From NCBI GenBank assembly GCA_947168885.1, contig CAMVNQ010000004.1:186001-250000 (forward strand): a stretch of DNA of 64,000 nucleotides. The letters run 5' to 3'. Of the stretch, positions 35,470 through 44,453 are shown piece by piece. Under the pieces are notes generated by a model. The model worked only from the letters and a program-made list of their open reading frames with translations, was not told where the DNA came from and did not search any database. The stretch comes from an uncultured Clostridia bacterium. GTDB taxonomy: Bacteria; Bacillota; Clostridia; Oscillospirales; Ruminococcaceae. The stretch's first letter is position 1. Every line of letters begins with the position of its first letter. The position numbers and the translations under genes were made by a program.

Positions 35470-36500
35470 AACTCAGCTATCTTCGGGAGCACCGCACGTG
35501 CTACTGCGAGTGTTGCTTCAACGTCCTCTGCTTTCATTACGCAGGCGGGGGAATGGAGGTATCTTGTCGGAACGGAAAGCGCCATAGTCCGGACTCCGCC
35601 TATCGCCTTGTGGATAGCGCCGCTGTCATTACCGCCCGCGACAAGCGTCTTGGTCTGGTTCTTAACGCCGATACTATCGGCTGTCTCTCGTCCGAGCTTA
35701 TAGAGCTCACGGTCGTATATCGTCGATCTGTCCATAAAAGACACAACAACGCCATCGCCGAGCTTACATACCGTCTTTTCGCCGTCCGTGTCCGCAATAT
35801 CGCAGGCGGTCGTCGTTTCGAGCACCACGGCTATGTCGGGTCTTACGGAAAATGCCGCGCACGCAGCGCCGCGAGTACCGATCTCCTCCTGAACGGTGAA
35901 AACGAAATATGTGTCATATTCGGGTTCGTCGCCCAGCATAGTGAGCATTATTGCGCAGCCAACCCTGTCATCGAGAGCCTTGCCCTTTATGAAGCCGTTG
36001 CCGAACGCTTCATATTCGCCGGAAAAATAGCAGCAATCACCCTGTGAGATGTATTTTTTCGCTTCCTCGGCGTTCTCCGCACCGATATCTATCGCAAGGT
36101 CGGATATCTTCGGCTGCTTGTCCTCTTCGTCTGAACTCATGTGGTGAAGCGCTTTAGCGGCAATAACGCCGGTAACTCCGTTCGCAAATATAACGCGACG
36201 CCCGAACACCACCGCAGGCGAGATACCGCCGACTGCGGCAAACCTGAGCCGTCCGTCATCGGAAATATCGGTGACGATGAAGCCCACCTCGTCCATGTGC
36301 GCGCAGTACATTATCTTGTTTTTCGGGGTCTTTTTACCCTTGCGGAACACAATAAGATTGCCGATACTGTCGGTCGTTACGGTGCATTCCGCGGGTATTC
36401 GACTCTTTATAAACTCTCTTACATCATACTCATCACCGCTCGTCCCGCAGAGCTTAGAGAGCTGCTCTATGAGAGCGAAAAGCTCCTTGTTTTCAGACAT
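35466..36500 (-). CDS. M42 family metallopeptidase (second copy)
   Basis: 344 residues from the ATG eight bases after AGGAGG. M42 aminopeptidases are cytosolic dinuclear zinc or cobalt enzymes that trim peptides. Metal ligands are visible in CAHMDEVGF, KALDDRVGC, the catalytic pair in VQEEIGTRGA, and VLETTTA with the last His in RYLHSPA. It overlaps the upstream M42 gene by eight bases; the two are diverged paralogues probably forming a mixed or sequential peptide-degrading set. Confidence 0.93.
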   Translation of the reverse strand: MSENKELFALIEQLSKLCGTSGDEYDVREFIKSRIPAECTVTTDSIGNLIVFRKGKKTPKNKIMYCAHMDEVGFIVTDISDDGRLRFAAVGGISPAVVFGRRVIFANGVTGVIAAKALHHMSSDEEDKQPKISDLAIDIGAENAEEAKKYISQGDCCYFSGEYEAFGNGFIKGKALDDRVGCAIMLTMLGDEPEYDTYFVFTVQEEIGTRGAACAAFSVRPDIAVVLETTTACDIADTDGEKTVCKLGDGVVVSFMDRSTIYDRELYKLGRETADSIGVKNQTKTLVAGGNDSGAIHKAIGGVRTMALSVPTRYLHSPACVMKAEDVEATLAVARAVLPKIAEL

Positions 36501-37518
36501 CGCTCTCACCTCCTGTGATAAATGCCGCCATGAGCCGTCCTACTGCCTTAATATCCTCGGTGTCGGCGACTTCCACGGGCGTATGCATATATTTTATAGG
36601 TATCGAGATAAGTCCCGTGCGTATGCCGCCGTGTGATATGGAAATATGGTCTGCGTCTGTGCCGGTATCGTGACCCATAACTTCGCACTGGTAAGGTATG
36701 CTCTTGTCCTTCGCGAGTTTTTTCAGCTCGTTGGTAACTTCATTGTCGAGCACGGGCGAAATACCTATCATAGCGCCCTTTCCCATTGTACCGCAGTCCT
36801 GCTTCTTATCATCGGAAGTGTAGGCGAAGCTCACGTCCGTTACGAGAGCTATATCCGCGGAGCTGTTGAAAGCGGCAATTATTGCGCCTCTGCCCCTGAC
36901 CTCCTCCTGGGAAGCGAAGAGAACTTCTATGTTATACGGAAGGGTCTTACCCTGTATGAGCTCAAGCGCATAAAGCACAGCCGTAACGCCTGCTCTGTCG
37001 TCGAGTGCCTTTGAGGTCACGCGCGTTCCGCAGAGCTTGGCGAGAGTGTTGTCTATCGTTACACGATCGCCTGCGCTGATGATCTTTTCCGCTTCCTTAC
37101 GGCTCGGAAAGCCCGCGTCTATCGCTATTTCCTCTGTCTTCATGGTCTTTGAGCTGTCCGATGCGACATGGGGCGGAAGAGTACAGATAACTCCCTTTAT
37201 ATCGCCGTTAACGGTGTGTATGGTGACGGTCTGCGCAGCATACAGTCTCCTGTCCGTACCGCCGCAGTTTCCGACACGTAAAAATCCGCTGTCGTCGATG
37301 TATGTCACGATAAAGCCAATTTCGTCGATGTGTGCTTCGAGCATAACGGTGGGCTTTCCGTTGTCCGGGTCTCCTATATATCCGCTCACGCAGCCGAACT
37401 TGTCTGCTTTCGCGTCGGGAGAGTACTTTCTCAGCAGCGAAAGTGCCGCTTCGCAGGCGTTATTCTCCGCTCCGGATACGCCTGATGCCGCGCAGAGCGT
37501 TTCAAGCATTTTTTCCAT
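36493..37518 (-). CDS. M42 family metallopeptidase (first copy)
   Basis: 341 residues, ATG preceded by AAGGAG. Metal and catalytic residues are seen in EAHIDEIGF, KALDDRAGV, SQEEVRGRGA and the terminal KYMHTPVE. A Gly-rich loop SGVSGAENNA near the N-terminus is typical. First gene of the M42-M42-GNAT operon, divergent from the Nif11-like gene. Confidence 0.93.
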   Translation of the reverse strand: MEKMLETLCAASGVSGAENNACEAALSLLRKYSPDAKADKFGCVSGYIGDPDNGKPTVMLEAHIDEIGFIVTYIDDSGFLRVGNCGGTDRRLYAAQTVTIHTVNGDIKGVICTLPPHVASDSSKTMKTEEIAIDAGFPSRKEAEKIISAGDRVTIDNTLAKLCGTRVTSKALDDRAGVTAVLYALELIQGKTLPYNIEVLFASQEEVRGRGAIIAAFNSSADIALVTDVSFAYTSDDKKQDCGTMGKGAMIGISPVLDNEVTNELKKLAKDKSIPYQCEVMGHDTGTDADHISISHGGIRTGLISIPIKYMHTPVEVADTEDIKAVGRLMAAFITGGESDV

Positions 37519-37639
37519 ATTTTTCTCCTTGAATGGTAAGATACTATATATTATATCACCTCAGCGCGTTTTTTACAAGAGAAAAAAATACGCGGCGGCG
37601 AATTTTGCGGGATTTACAATAATTTTGCAGACAACACCC

Positions 37640-37668
37640 TTGACTTTCGCTGTAAAAAGTGTTAACAT
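37640..37668 (+). promoter_or_regulatory. Sigma-A promoter of the Nif11-like gene
   Basis: TTGACT (37640-37645), a 17-base spacer and TAACAT (37663-37668), 24 bases before the start codon, so the leader is very short. Confidence 0.7.
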
Positions 37669-37691
37669 AACATAAACAGGAGAGTGAGAAA

Positions 37692-37931
37692 ATGAAGGAC
37701 TATAAACAGTTTCTCGTGGATACACAGAACAGCGACAAACTTGCCGAACAGATAAAAAACGAAATGAAGCAGCTCGCCGGACTTTATCCGGACAAGACGG
37801 ACAGAGAGCTCATGACCACAGCGGCAAAAGCTCACGGCTATAGCTTCAATGTGCTCGATATAATGAATACAAATGTAGTTGTGAGAGTAAATAACATTAA
37901 TGATAACAGATCGCAGACCCCGCAGACTTGA
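37692..37931 (+). CDS. Small Nif11-like protein
   Basis: 79 residues; AGGAGAGTGAG precedes the ATG. The layout YKQFLVDTQNSDKLAEQI, then TTAAKAHGYSFNVLDI resembles the Nif11 leader fold found in RiPP precursors. The C-terminal tail (NTNVVVRVNNINDNRSQTPQT) has no Cys and no GG cleavage site, so a modified product is doubtful. No RiPP synthetase or exporter is nearby. Its own promoter and terminator mark it as a real monocistronic gene. Confidence 0.68.
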   Translation: MKDYKQFLVDTQNSDKLAEQIKNEMKQLAGLYPDKTDRELMTTAAKAHGYSFNVLDIMNTNVVVRVNNINDNRSQTPQT

Positions 37932-37952
37932 AATAAGTCCGCGGGATTTTTG
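37919..37952 (+). terminator. Terminator of the Nif11-like gene
   Basis: CCCGCAGACTT and AAGTCCGCGGG form an 11-bp stem (one mismatch) and are followed by ATTTTTG. The stem begins within the last codons of the gene. Confidence 0.85.
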
Positions 37953-37973
37953 TTGTTATTCGGATATTAAGAC

Positions 37974-38002
37974 GAATAAATCCCGGATTAATGGCAAAAA
38001 TA
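37974..38002 (+). promoter_or_regulatory. Candidate sigma-F promoter of the SpoIIQ-like gene
   Basis: GAATA (37974-37978), a 14-base spacer and GGCAAAAATA (37993-38002) fit the forespore consensus GHATR and GGNNANANTR. spoIIQ is a SigF gene in B. subtilis, and sigF lies in this window. Confidence 0.45.
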
Positions 38003-38066
38003 CTTCCAAAGGCAGGACGGCTTCGATAGGGACTGCCGAATGACGTTCAGGAAAGGAACAAAGAAT

Positions 38067-38780
38067 ATGAGGAAAGTAAAATTCACAAACGGAGTACAGG
38101 GCAAAGGTTTCGCAGCTGCACTCGCACTCAGCATCTGTGCAGTGGGGCTTTCAACTTACGCGGCGTACACCGGCGTATCGAAAAGCTTCGGAAACAGCAA
38201 GGCAGAGGACTATGAGGACAACGTGTTCGTATTCACCGAACCCGCCGAGACCGTGAATGCAGAGCAGACCGGCATACCGAAAACCGAGGAGGAGGTACAC
38301 ATAATCCCCGATGACAAAGAAGATGAAGCGGAGATAATACCGGCGGACGAAGCCGGACTTTTATTCAAGGAGCCCAAGACCATGCCGATAGCTTCGGGAA
38401 AGGTCATCAACCCGTACAGCGGCGGCGAGCTTGTGAAAAGCGAGACCCTCGGAGTATGGAAGACCCACGACGGTGCTGATATTGCCGCCCCGGCAGGAAC
38501 AGCGGTGTCGTCTATGATGAAAGGTATAGTAAGCGAGATAAAGAACGATCCGCTCTGGGGAGTCTGTGTTGTCATAGATCACGGCAACAGTATTGTCGGT
38601 CACTACTGCAGTCTTGACGAGAGTGTCCGTGTCAAAACGGGACAGGAAGTCGCCATGGGCGAGATAATCGGACAGGTCGGCAACACTGCCGATGCCGAGT
38701 GTAAGCTTGAACCGCATCTTCACTTCGGTGTTACTGTCGCCGGCGCGTGGACGGATCCCATTAAGTTTGTGGAGAAGTGA
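38067..38780 (+). CDS. M23 peptidase-domain membrane protein, SpoIIQ-like
   Basis: 237 residues from the ATG preceded by AAAGGAA; the frame opens nine codons earlier. One N-terminal membrane helix (about 10-32), an acidic linker (about 45-95) and a LytM/M23 domain. The zinc ligands appear kept: H and D in KTHDGADIAA and the HLHFG motif. The run KSETLGVWKTHDGADIAAP resembles SpoIIQ, the forespore partner of SpoIIIAH in the engulfment channel. Clostridial SpoIIQ keeps the metal site, unlike B. subtilis. A general cell-wall endopeptidase is the alternative. Confidence 0.7.
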   Translation: MRKVKFTNGVQGKGFAAALALSICAVGLSTYAAYTGVSKSFGNSKAEDYEDNVFVFTEPAETVNAEQTGIPKTEEEVHIIPDDKEDEAEIIPADEAGLLFKEPKTMPIASGKVINPYSGGELVKSETLGVWKTHDGADIAAPAGTAVSSMMKGIVSEIKNDPLWGVCVVIDHGNSIVGHYCSLDESVRVKTGQEVAMGEIIGQVGNTADAECKLEPHLHFGVTVAGAWTDPIKFVEK

Positions 38781-38916
38781 TCTTTGCTTCACAAACGATG
38801 GGCTCGGATAATCCGTACATCATCTTTAGAGTAAATCCCGGGATATGACCGTATGACAACAAATGGATTCCTGTGAAGAAACGGAACTGACAGAACACGC
38901 TGCATCAGACGATAAA

Positions 38917-38948
38917 AACAGCAGACCCGATAGGATCTGCTGTTTTTT
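38917..38948. terminator. Bidirectional terminator
   Basis: AACAGCAGA and TCTGCTGTT form a nine-base-pair stem, followed by TTTT on the plus strand and TTT on the minus strand. It serves the SpoIIQ-like gene and the convergent membrane protein gene. Confidence 0.85.
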
Positions 38949-38961
38949 GATGTTATGCTTA

Positions 38962-40980
38962 TCAGAATATAAAATCGTCTTTTCCGCCGACATCACTTTT
39001 GCCCGCTTCGGGGAAGCTCGTATCTACCTTCGGGAAGTCCTTGCTCTCAACAGGGAAGCCCATGTTCGGCGTACTCTCTGTCTTTGTTGCGCTGTCCTTG
39101 AAGATGTTATACGAATCACCGCCCGTCTTGAAGATATTATAATCGTCGGGTTCAGTCTTTACGGGCTCAGGCTGGACAGGCTCCGGAGCAGGAGCAGGGG
39201 AATCGGGCTGAGCAGGGAAGGAGGACTGTAAAGGTTCTGCTGTCGGGAACGAAGCGGAAGGAGTTTCGTCTTTCATCGCGTTTTCAAAGCTACGGCGAAG
39301 ATCATCGTCACTCTCACTCTCCGGAATCTCGACACCGCCATTTGAGAGATCGACATTCTTCTCGGTGTACGGATCGACCTCGTTCATCTGACCGCCTGCC
39401 ATGTGATCGTAATTATTACGGGTCTCTCTGTCGGTTTCCTCGACCTGGAAATCGGACTTTATATTGTCCTCCTTTGTCGGTGGATGTATCTCGGTAACTT
39501 CATTAACCGGCTTCTCCGGCTCGGGGGCTGGCGGAGGAGGAGTATGTGTCTCCGCTTCTACCGGAACTATCGTTCCGAACATAGTTGCTGCACTGTAGCT
39601 CTCAGGGTTGATGACCGGAACATCGCCGTTCTTCGGCATAGTCGCGTTGCGCTGTACCCGGTCTTCCCACGAAATACCGCCATTGGACAGATCGACGTTG
39701 TCCTCGGTCTTCGGGTCAACCGACGGCATACTGTCACCGGTAGGCATAGGCTGAACGGGACGGCGAAGATCCTGCATATTGCGGTTCGCATTGGGTGCAC
39801 CGAACGCCGCGTCAATAAGAGTTCTCTTCTCTATCGGCTTTCCGGTGAACGGATCAAAGTTCATCTCACGCCTCGGGGCTGCGGTAGGTGCAGGCCGGTT
39901 GATCTGAGGCATCGGCCGCTCACTGTTGCTGTAATCGGTGCGGTAAGTTCCCGACTGTACGGGTCTTGTATTTGAATTGGCGAGGTGTGGCGGAAGTCCC
40001 GCCTGACCTGTCGTTCCGCCGGCGAGATGCGGGGGCATTCCTGTCTGGCGCGCTGTACCTGCTGCAACATACGGGGGAACGCCGGTCTGTGCAGTACCTG
40101 CGGGTGTCTGCGAGGGACGCACCGCATCCATTGTACCGCCGGTCGGCGCAGCACCTGCATTATTGCTGTAGAACCTGTCGCTTGCGTTGGTAAGTCCGGT
40201 GGGCGAATTGAGGTTCGGGTCGTTGCCGACATAATGCGTCTGTCCGACGTAGGTGATCTGCGGCTCAGCACTTTTGCGCTTCATACGCAGAAGGACAACG
40301 ATAAGTATTATAATGAATATCGAAAGCATAACTATGCCTATCGTAAGCATTATGTTTCCGCCGCCCGCGTTATACTGAATAAGGTAGGGAATGGCTGCAT
40401 CTCTGTACGAGATCTTAAGATAGTCTCTTGTCTGTTTGTCCTGACTGCTGTAATATGCGTCAACGAACTCTTCGAGATAATCGTAGAAAGCGTCCTTTTC
40501 CTGTGAATTCATCTCGACGATCTCTGCGCGGTCAACAGTGACATGCGTAGAAGTGCTGTCTCTCATCTGCGCGTACCAGTACATCGTCTCTTCATTAAGC
40601 TTTTCGAGATCGGACATCTGCTTTTTGTTGCCGGTCTTGTACAGTATGATCTTTTTGGGGTACGGGTCGTCAACGCTGTCGAAATACGGTACGACATAGT
40701 AAACCGAAGACGTATATTTATCGGTCTCAACAACATACATCATGGTTTCCGTGGTCGTTTCCGTTGCAGCACACCCAAGAGTCTCGGTTATCGTACCGTG
40801 GACTATATCGCCGACCTTGAATTCCGTCGCTTCCAGATCTTCGAAATTCCGGTGAGAGCCGAAAGCATCTTTACCGAGATCGATCATTCCCATTACGGTA
40901 AGGATTATGGAGACTATTCCAAGACCGATAAGAAGTCTTATCGCTGCGCTTCCGAAGCCCGGTGTTCTTCCGTAAGCCAT
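38962..40980 (-). CDS. Two-helix membrane protein with long proline-rich cytosolic tail
   Basis: 672 residues. A first membrane helix (about 13-34), an extracytoplasmic domain of about 175 residues (VGDIVHGTITETLGCAATET; VYYVVPYFDSVDDPYPKKI), a second helix (about 213-236) and then more than 430 residues of disordered sequence. The tail has internal repeats: VDPKTEDNVDLSNGG and VDPYTEKNVDLSNGG; three GxPPHLA-like units near 300-335; and DYNIFKTGG with SYNIFKDS near the end. The short repeated peptides suggest protein-docking sites. No family is assigned with confidence. It has its own terminator. Confidence 0.75.
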   Translation of the reverse strand: MAYGRTPGFGSAAIRLLIGLGIVSIILTVMGMIDLGKDAFGSHRNFEDLEATEFKVGDIVHGTITETLGCAATETTTETMMYVVETDKYTSSVYYVVPYFDSVDDPYPKKIILYKTGNKKQMSDLEKLNEETMYWYAQMRDSTSTHVTVDRAEIVEMNSQEKDAFYDYLEEFVDAYYSSQDKQTRDYLKISYRDAAIPYLIQYNAGGGNIMLTIGIVMLSIFIIILIVVLLRMKRKSAEPQITYVGQTHYVGNDPNLNSPTGLTNASDRFYSNNAGAAPTGGTMDAVRPSQTPAGTAQTGVPPYVAAGTARQTGMPPHLAGGTTGQAGLPPHLANSNTRPVQSGTYRTDYSNSERPMPQINRPAPTAAPRREMNFDPFTGKPIEKRTLIDAAFGAPNANRNMQDLRRPVQPMPTGDSMPSVDPKTEDNVDLSNGGISWEDRVQRNATMPKNGDVPVINPESYSAATMFGTIVPVEAETHTPPPPAPEPEKPVNEVTEIHPPTKEDNIKSDFQVEETDRETRNNYDHMAGGQMNEVDPYTEKNVDLSNGGVEIPESESDDDLRRSFENAMKDETPSASFPTAEPLQSSFPAQPDSPAPAPEPVQPEPVKTEPDDYNIFKTGGDSYNIFKDSATKTESTPNMGFPVESKDFPKVDTSFPEAGKSDVGGKDDFIF

Positions 40981-41022
40981 AGTTTTCCCCTTTCTGCCGT
41001 AAAGGCAGCTGAATTACAGATA

Positions 41023-41062
41023 TTCCCCGTGTATTGATCCTATTCTGTCACCACACGGGGAA
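41023..41062 (-). terminator. Hairpin downstream of serS
   Basis: TTCCCCGTGT and ACACGGGGAA form a ten-base-pair stem with a 20-base loop, 39 bases after the serS stop codon. No T tract follows on the minus strand, so factor-independent termination is uncertain. Confidence 0.4.
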
Positions 41063-41101
41063 ATATATTGCATGGATTATTTTATTTATGCGGTATTGCC
41101 C

Positions 41102-42394
41102 TTACTTGTTCGGAACTTCGATCTTGCTCATTCCGCCCATATAAGGTCTTAATACTTCGGGAATATTTATCGAACCGTCCGCGTTCATGTTGTTCTCAAG
41201 GAAAGCGATAAGCATTCTCGGCGGAGCCACAACGGTATTGTTGAGAGTATGTGCAAGGTACTTCTTTCCGTCAGCGCCCGCAATGCGGATCTTTAAGCGG
41301 CGTGCCTGCGCATCACCGAGGTTCGAGCAGCTTCCGACCTCGAAATACTTCTTCTGTCTCGGCGACCATGCTTCAACATCGACACTCTTTACCTTGAGGT
41401 CGGCAAGGTCACCGGAGCAGCATTCGAGCGTTCTGACCGGAATATCCATAGAGCGGAACAGATCTACGGTGTTCTGCCAGAGTTTGTCAAACCACATCGG
41501 GCTGTCCTCGGGCTTGCAGATAACGATCATTTCCTGCTTTTCAAACTGGTGGATACGGTAAACGCCGCGCTCTTCAAGGCCGTGTGCGCCCTTTTCCTTT
41601 CTGAAGCAGGGCGAATAGCTCGTGAGCGTATGCGGAAGTGTCTCTTCGGGAACGATAGTGTCGATGTACTTACCGATCATCGAGTGTTCACTCGTTCCGA
41701 TAAGGTAGAGATCCTCGCCTTCGATCTTGTACATCATAGCGTCCATTTCCGCGAAGCTCATAACGCCTGTAACAACATTGCTTCTGATCATGAACGGCGG
41801 TACACAGTAGGTGAAACCTCTGTTTATCATAAAATCGCGCGCGTAGGAGATAACCGCAGAGTGAAGTCTCGCTATGTCGCCCATGAGGTAGTAGAAGCCG
41901 TTGCCGGCAACACGTCTTGCGGCGTCAAGATCGATACCGTTGAGTTTTTCCATTATATCGGTGTGGTAGGGGACCTCAAAATCCGGAACTTTAGGCTCGC
42001 CGAAGCGTGTTACCTCGACATTCTCGCTGTCGTCCTTTCCTATCGGAACAGAGGGGTCGATGATGTTCGGAATCGTCATCATGATCTTGGTGATCTTTTC
42101 ACCGAGCTCGGCTTCCTTCTGTTCGAGCTCTGCGAGACGGGCAGAAAACTCGCCGACTTTTTTCTTTGCTTCCTCGGCTTCTTCTTTCTTGCCCTGACCC
42201 ATGAGCGCACCTATCTCCTTGGAGATACGGTTACGGTCTGCACGGAGGCCGTCTGCTTCCTGCTGGGTCTTACGGCTTTCGGCATCGAGAGCTATGACCT
42301 CGTCAACGAGCGGAAGCTTCTGATCCTGAAACTTTTTCTTGATGTTTTCCTTTACTGCGTCCGGATTTTCACGGACAAATCTGATGTCAAGCAT
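41102..42394 (-). CDS. serS: Seryl-tRNA synthetase
   Basis: 430 residues, class II synthetase charging tRNA-Ser (and tRNA-Sec where present). The N-terminal coiled-coil arm that grips the long variable arm spans about 25-100. Motif 2 is FRKEKGAHGLEERGVYRIHQF and motif 3 contains LNNTVVAPPRMLIAFLEN. AAAGGAAGG precedes the ATG. It lies downstream of parB on the same strand, with 78 bases between. Confidence 0.97.
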   Translation of the reverse strand: MLDIRFVRENPDAVKENIKKKFQDQKLPLVDEVIALDAESRKTQQEADGLRADRNRISKEIGALMGQGKKEEAEEAKKKVGEFSARLAELEQKEAELGEKITKIMMTIPNIIDPSVPIGKDDSENVEVTRFGEPKVPDFEVPYHTDIMEKLNGIDLDAARRVAGNGFYYLMGDIARLHSAVISYARDFMINRGFTYCVPPFMIRSNVVTGVMSFAEMDAMMYKIEGEDLYLIGTSEHSMIGKYIDTIVPEETLPHTLTSYSPCFRKEKGAHGLEERGVYRIHQFEKQEMIVICKPEDSPMWFDKLWQNTVDLFRSMDIPVRTLECCSGDLADLKVKSVDVEAWSPRQKKYFEVGSCSNLGDAQARRLKIRIAGADGKKYLAHTLNNTVVAPPRMLIAFLENNMNADGSINIPEVLRPYMGGMSKIEVPNK

Positions 42395-42472
42395 TTTTTA
42401 ATACCTTCCTTTATAATTTAACGTGTTGGCCACAAAATGTTTCCGGCTGAAATAACTGCTGAGAGTCAGCGC

Positions 42473-43330
42473 TTATTTCTGTATCTTAGAGAGGAACGCG
42501 ATAAGCTCTTTTAATTCGTCTTCATTCGCGCAGTCTATACTGAACGTATATTTATCCTTGGACTTATCTATTCGTACAGGCTTTCCGATATGATCGGTCA
42601 TGCTTATTTCTGCTTCAACGATGTAGGTATCACGCGGGGGGTGCTTCTTTTCGGGCTTATCGGCAGTCATCTGTTTTGCAAGACGTTCGAGCGCGCGGAC
42701 GCTTATGCCGTCCTTCATAGCCTTATTCGCTAAGATATGCACAATCTCATCGTCCTGAATACCGAGTATGACTTTGCAGTGTCCGACGGAAAGCTCGCCG
42801 TTGCGCACATTTTCCTGTAAGTCGTCCGGCAGGGAAAGCAGGCGAAGCGCATTCGCCACCGACGGACGGGGCTTGCCGACACGCTTGGCGACTTCTTCCT
42901 GTGTCATCTCGAATGTATCCATAAGCTGTTTATAGCCGAGCGCTGTCTCTATCGGGTTAAGATCTTCACGCTGTAAGTTCTCGATGAGCGCGACTACCAT
43001 AGTCTGCTCGTCGCTAAGCTCCATTATCCTTACGGGAACTTCCTTGAGTCCCGCCATTTTTGCCGCTCTCCAACGGCGTTCACCCGCTACTATCTGATAG
43101 CTGTCACCGTAGGGACGCACCGTAAGGGGCTGGATAACGCCGAGCTCGGCGATATTCTCTGCGAGCGCGGTAAGCGCCGCCTCGTTGAAGTCCTTTCGGG
43201 GCTGTTTTTTATTTGGCTCTATGTCCGTGATCTTAAGCTTCTGGGGTGCACCGCTGTCGTCGGAATCGTAAAGTCCGTCGTCGAAAAGTCCGTCGAGAAA
43301 ATCATCGTTGAGCGCTGATTTTTTTGCCAT
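42473..43330 (-). CDS. parB: Chromosome-partitioning protein ParB (Spo0J)
   Basis: 285 residues. CTP-dependent DNA clamp that loads at parS and recruits SMC. The CTP-binding/ParB box reads [20 protein letters not shown] and [16 protein letters not shown], and the parS-binding helix-turn-helix follows ([26 protein letters not shown]). ACGGAGG precedes the ATG. Its sites, TGTTCCACGTGGAACA, occur three times at 53.3-55.7 kb. Confidence 0.95.
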   Translation of the reverse strand: MAKKSALNDDFLDGLFDDGLYDSDDSGAPQKLKITDIEPNKKQPRKDFNEAALTALAENIAELGVIQPLTVRPYGDSYQIVAGERRWRAAKMAGLKEVPVRIMELSDEQTMVVALIENLQREDLNPIETALGYKQLMDTFEMTQEEVAKRVGKPRPSVANALRLLSLPDDLQENVRNGELSVGHCKVILGIQDDEIVHILANKAMKDGISVRALERLAKQMTADKPEKKHPPRDTYIVEAEISMTDHIGKPVRIDKSKDKYTFSIDCANEDELKELIAFLSKIQK

Positions 43331-43342
43331 TTCCGTCCTCCG

Positions 43343-44137
43343 TTAAAGCATTTCTTCCATAGCCTTGCACTTGCGGGCAATTTCCCTCGCAAGTCTTGCG
43401 TAAGCGTCCGCGCCCTTTGACGCAGGGTCGTAGTACATTATCGGTTCGCCGTGGCTCGGCGCCTCGGTTATCTTTACGTTTCGCGGTATCTCGGTGTTGA
43501 AGAATATATCTTCGGGGAATTTAGTCTTTATCGCGCGCATTACCTCACGGTTTACCTTAAGCTTGCTGTCAACCATTGTGAACGCTATGCCCATTATCTG
43601 TAAATTGCGGTTGGTCGATTTCTTGACGCGCTTAACTATCGCGATAAGCTCAGCGACACCTTCAAGGCTGTACGGTTCGCACTGCATCGGTATGATTATA
43701 CGGTCACAGGCATTGAGACCGTTCAGAGCGAGGACACCGAGCGACGGCAGGCAATCGATGATGATTATGTCATATTCGTCGCGTATCTGGAGTATCGCTT
43801 TTTTGAGCTGCATATTCTTGTTCTCAAATTTAAGCAGCTTTATCTCTGCCTCTGCGAGAGACTGTGTCGAAGGCATAAGCGATAACCCTTTGAACTTTGT
43901 GGCAACGACAGCCTGTGCGGGTCGTACCTCACCCATAATAACATCGTATGTAGTATATTCAAGATCTCGCTTCGCACCGCCGGATATTCCGAGACCCGCA
44001 GTAGCGTTTCCCTGTGGATCGAGATCGACAAGAAGCACTTTTTTGCCCATTGCTCCGAGCGCAGCGGCAACATTTATCGCTGTGGTCGTCTTTGCGACGC
44101 CGCCTTTCTGATTTACTATCGAGATTATAACAGCCAA
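43343..44137 (-). CDS. parA: Chromosome-partitioning ATPase ParA (Soj)
   Basis: 264 residues from TTG with AAAGGACG upstream. The deviant Walker A is NQKGGVAKTTTAINVAAALG, and Walker A-prime reads VLLVDLDPQGNATAG. It moves on the nucleoid and interacts with ParB; in B. subtilis the homologue Soj also regulates DnaA. It forms an operon with parB (12-base gap) under the promoter at 44196-44224. Confidence 0.95.
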   Translation of the reverse strand: MAVIISIVNQKGGVAKTTTAINVAAALGAMGKKVLLVDLDPQGNATAGLGISGGAKRDLEYTTYDVIMGEVRPAQAVVATKFKGLSLMPSTQSLAEAEIKLLKFENKNMQLKKAILQIRDEYDIIIIDCLPSLGVLALNGLNACDRIIIPMQCEPYSLEGVAELIAIVKRVKKSTNRNLQIMGIAFTMVDSKLKVNREVMRAIKTKFPEDIFFNTEIPRNVKITEAPSHGEPIMYYDPASKGADAYARLAREIARKCKAMEEML

Positions 44138-44195
44138 ACTTATCGTCCTTTCGGGTACAGACTGTATCTATACCTTATTTATATTACAAGATATT

Positions 44196-44224
44196 ATTAT
44201 AGCATATTATATATAAAAAATCAA
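44196..44224 (-). promoter_or_regulatory. Sigma-A promoter of parA-parB
   Basis: TTGATT (44224-44219), a 17-base spacer and TATAAT (44201-44196) on the minus strand. Repeat B2 begins 12 bases upstream of the -35. Confidence 0.82.
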
Positions 44225-44236
44225 GTTTTTTATTTT

Positions 44237-44393
44237 GGGAACCTCTAAAAACCGCTTTGAAAAGAGAAAATGAGATAATTGTGCCAAGAGCAAGGAAAGG
44301 TTCCGAAAGCGTGCTGATGCACGGTGAGGAGGCTTGACGCAGCTATCGGTGCAAGTAGCTCTTTTTCTCTCAAATGGGTTTTTAGAGGTTCCC
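44237..44393. repeat. Structured repeat family B, copy 2 (157 bp)
   Basis: Terminal inverted repeats GGGAACCTCTAAAAACC and AGAGGTTCCC are perfect over the outer 17 bases here. TTTT flanks both ends (44233-44236 and 44394-44397). Relative to copy 1 the internal stem changes from GGAG/CTCC to GGAA/TTCC, keeping the pairing, and the CGTGC hairpin changes only in its loop. It lies between the divergent parA and znuA promoters. Confidence 0.82.
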
Positions 44394-44410
44394 TTTTGTA
44401 GAGACTGCCG

Positions 44411-44439
44411 ATTTTCCCGTGAAGTACAGTCGGGAAAAT
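44411..44439. promoter_or_regulatory. Inverted repeat upstream of the znuA promoter
   Basis: Perfect nine-base arms ATTTTCCCG and CGGGAAAAT are separated by 11 bases and end 14 bases before the znuA -35. It could be an operator or the terminal structure of a transcript; no known zinc-repressor site was matched. Confidence 0.4.
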
Positions 44440-44453
44440 GGCAGCGGAAATAC

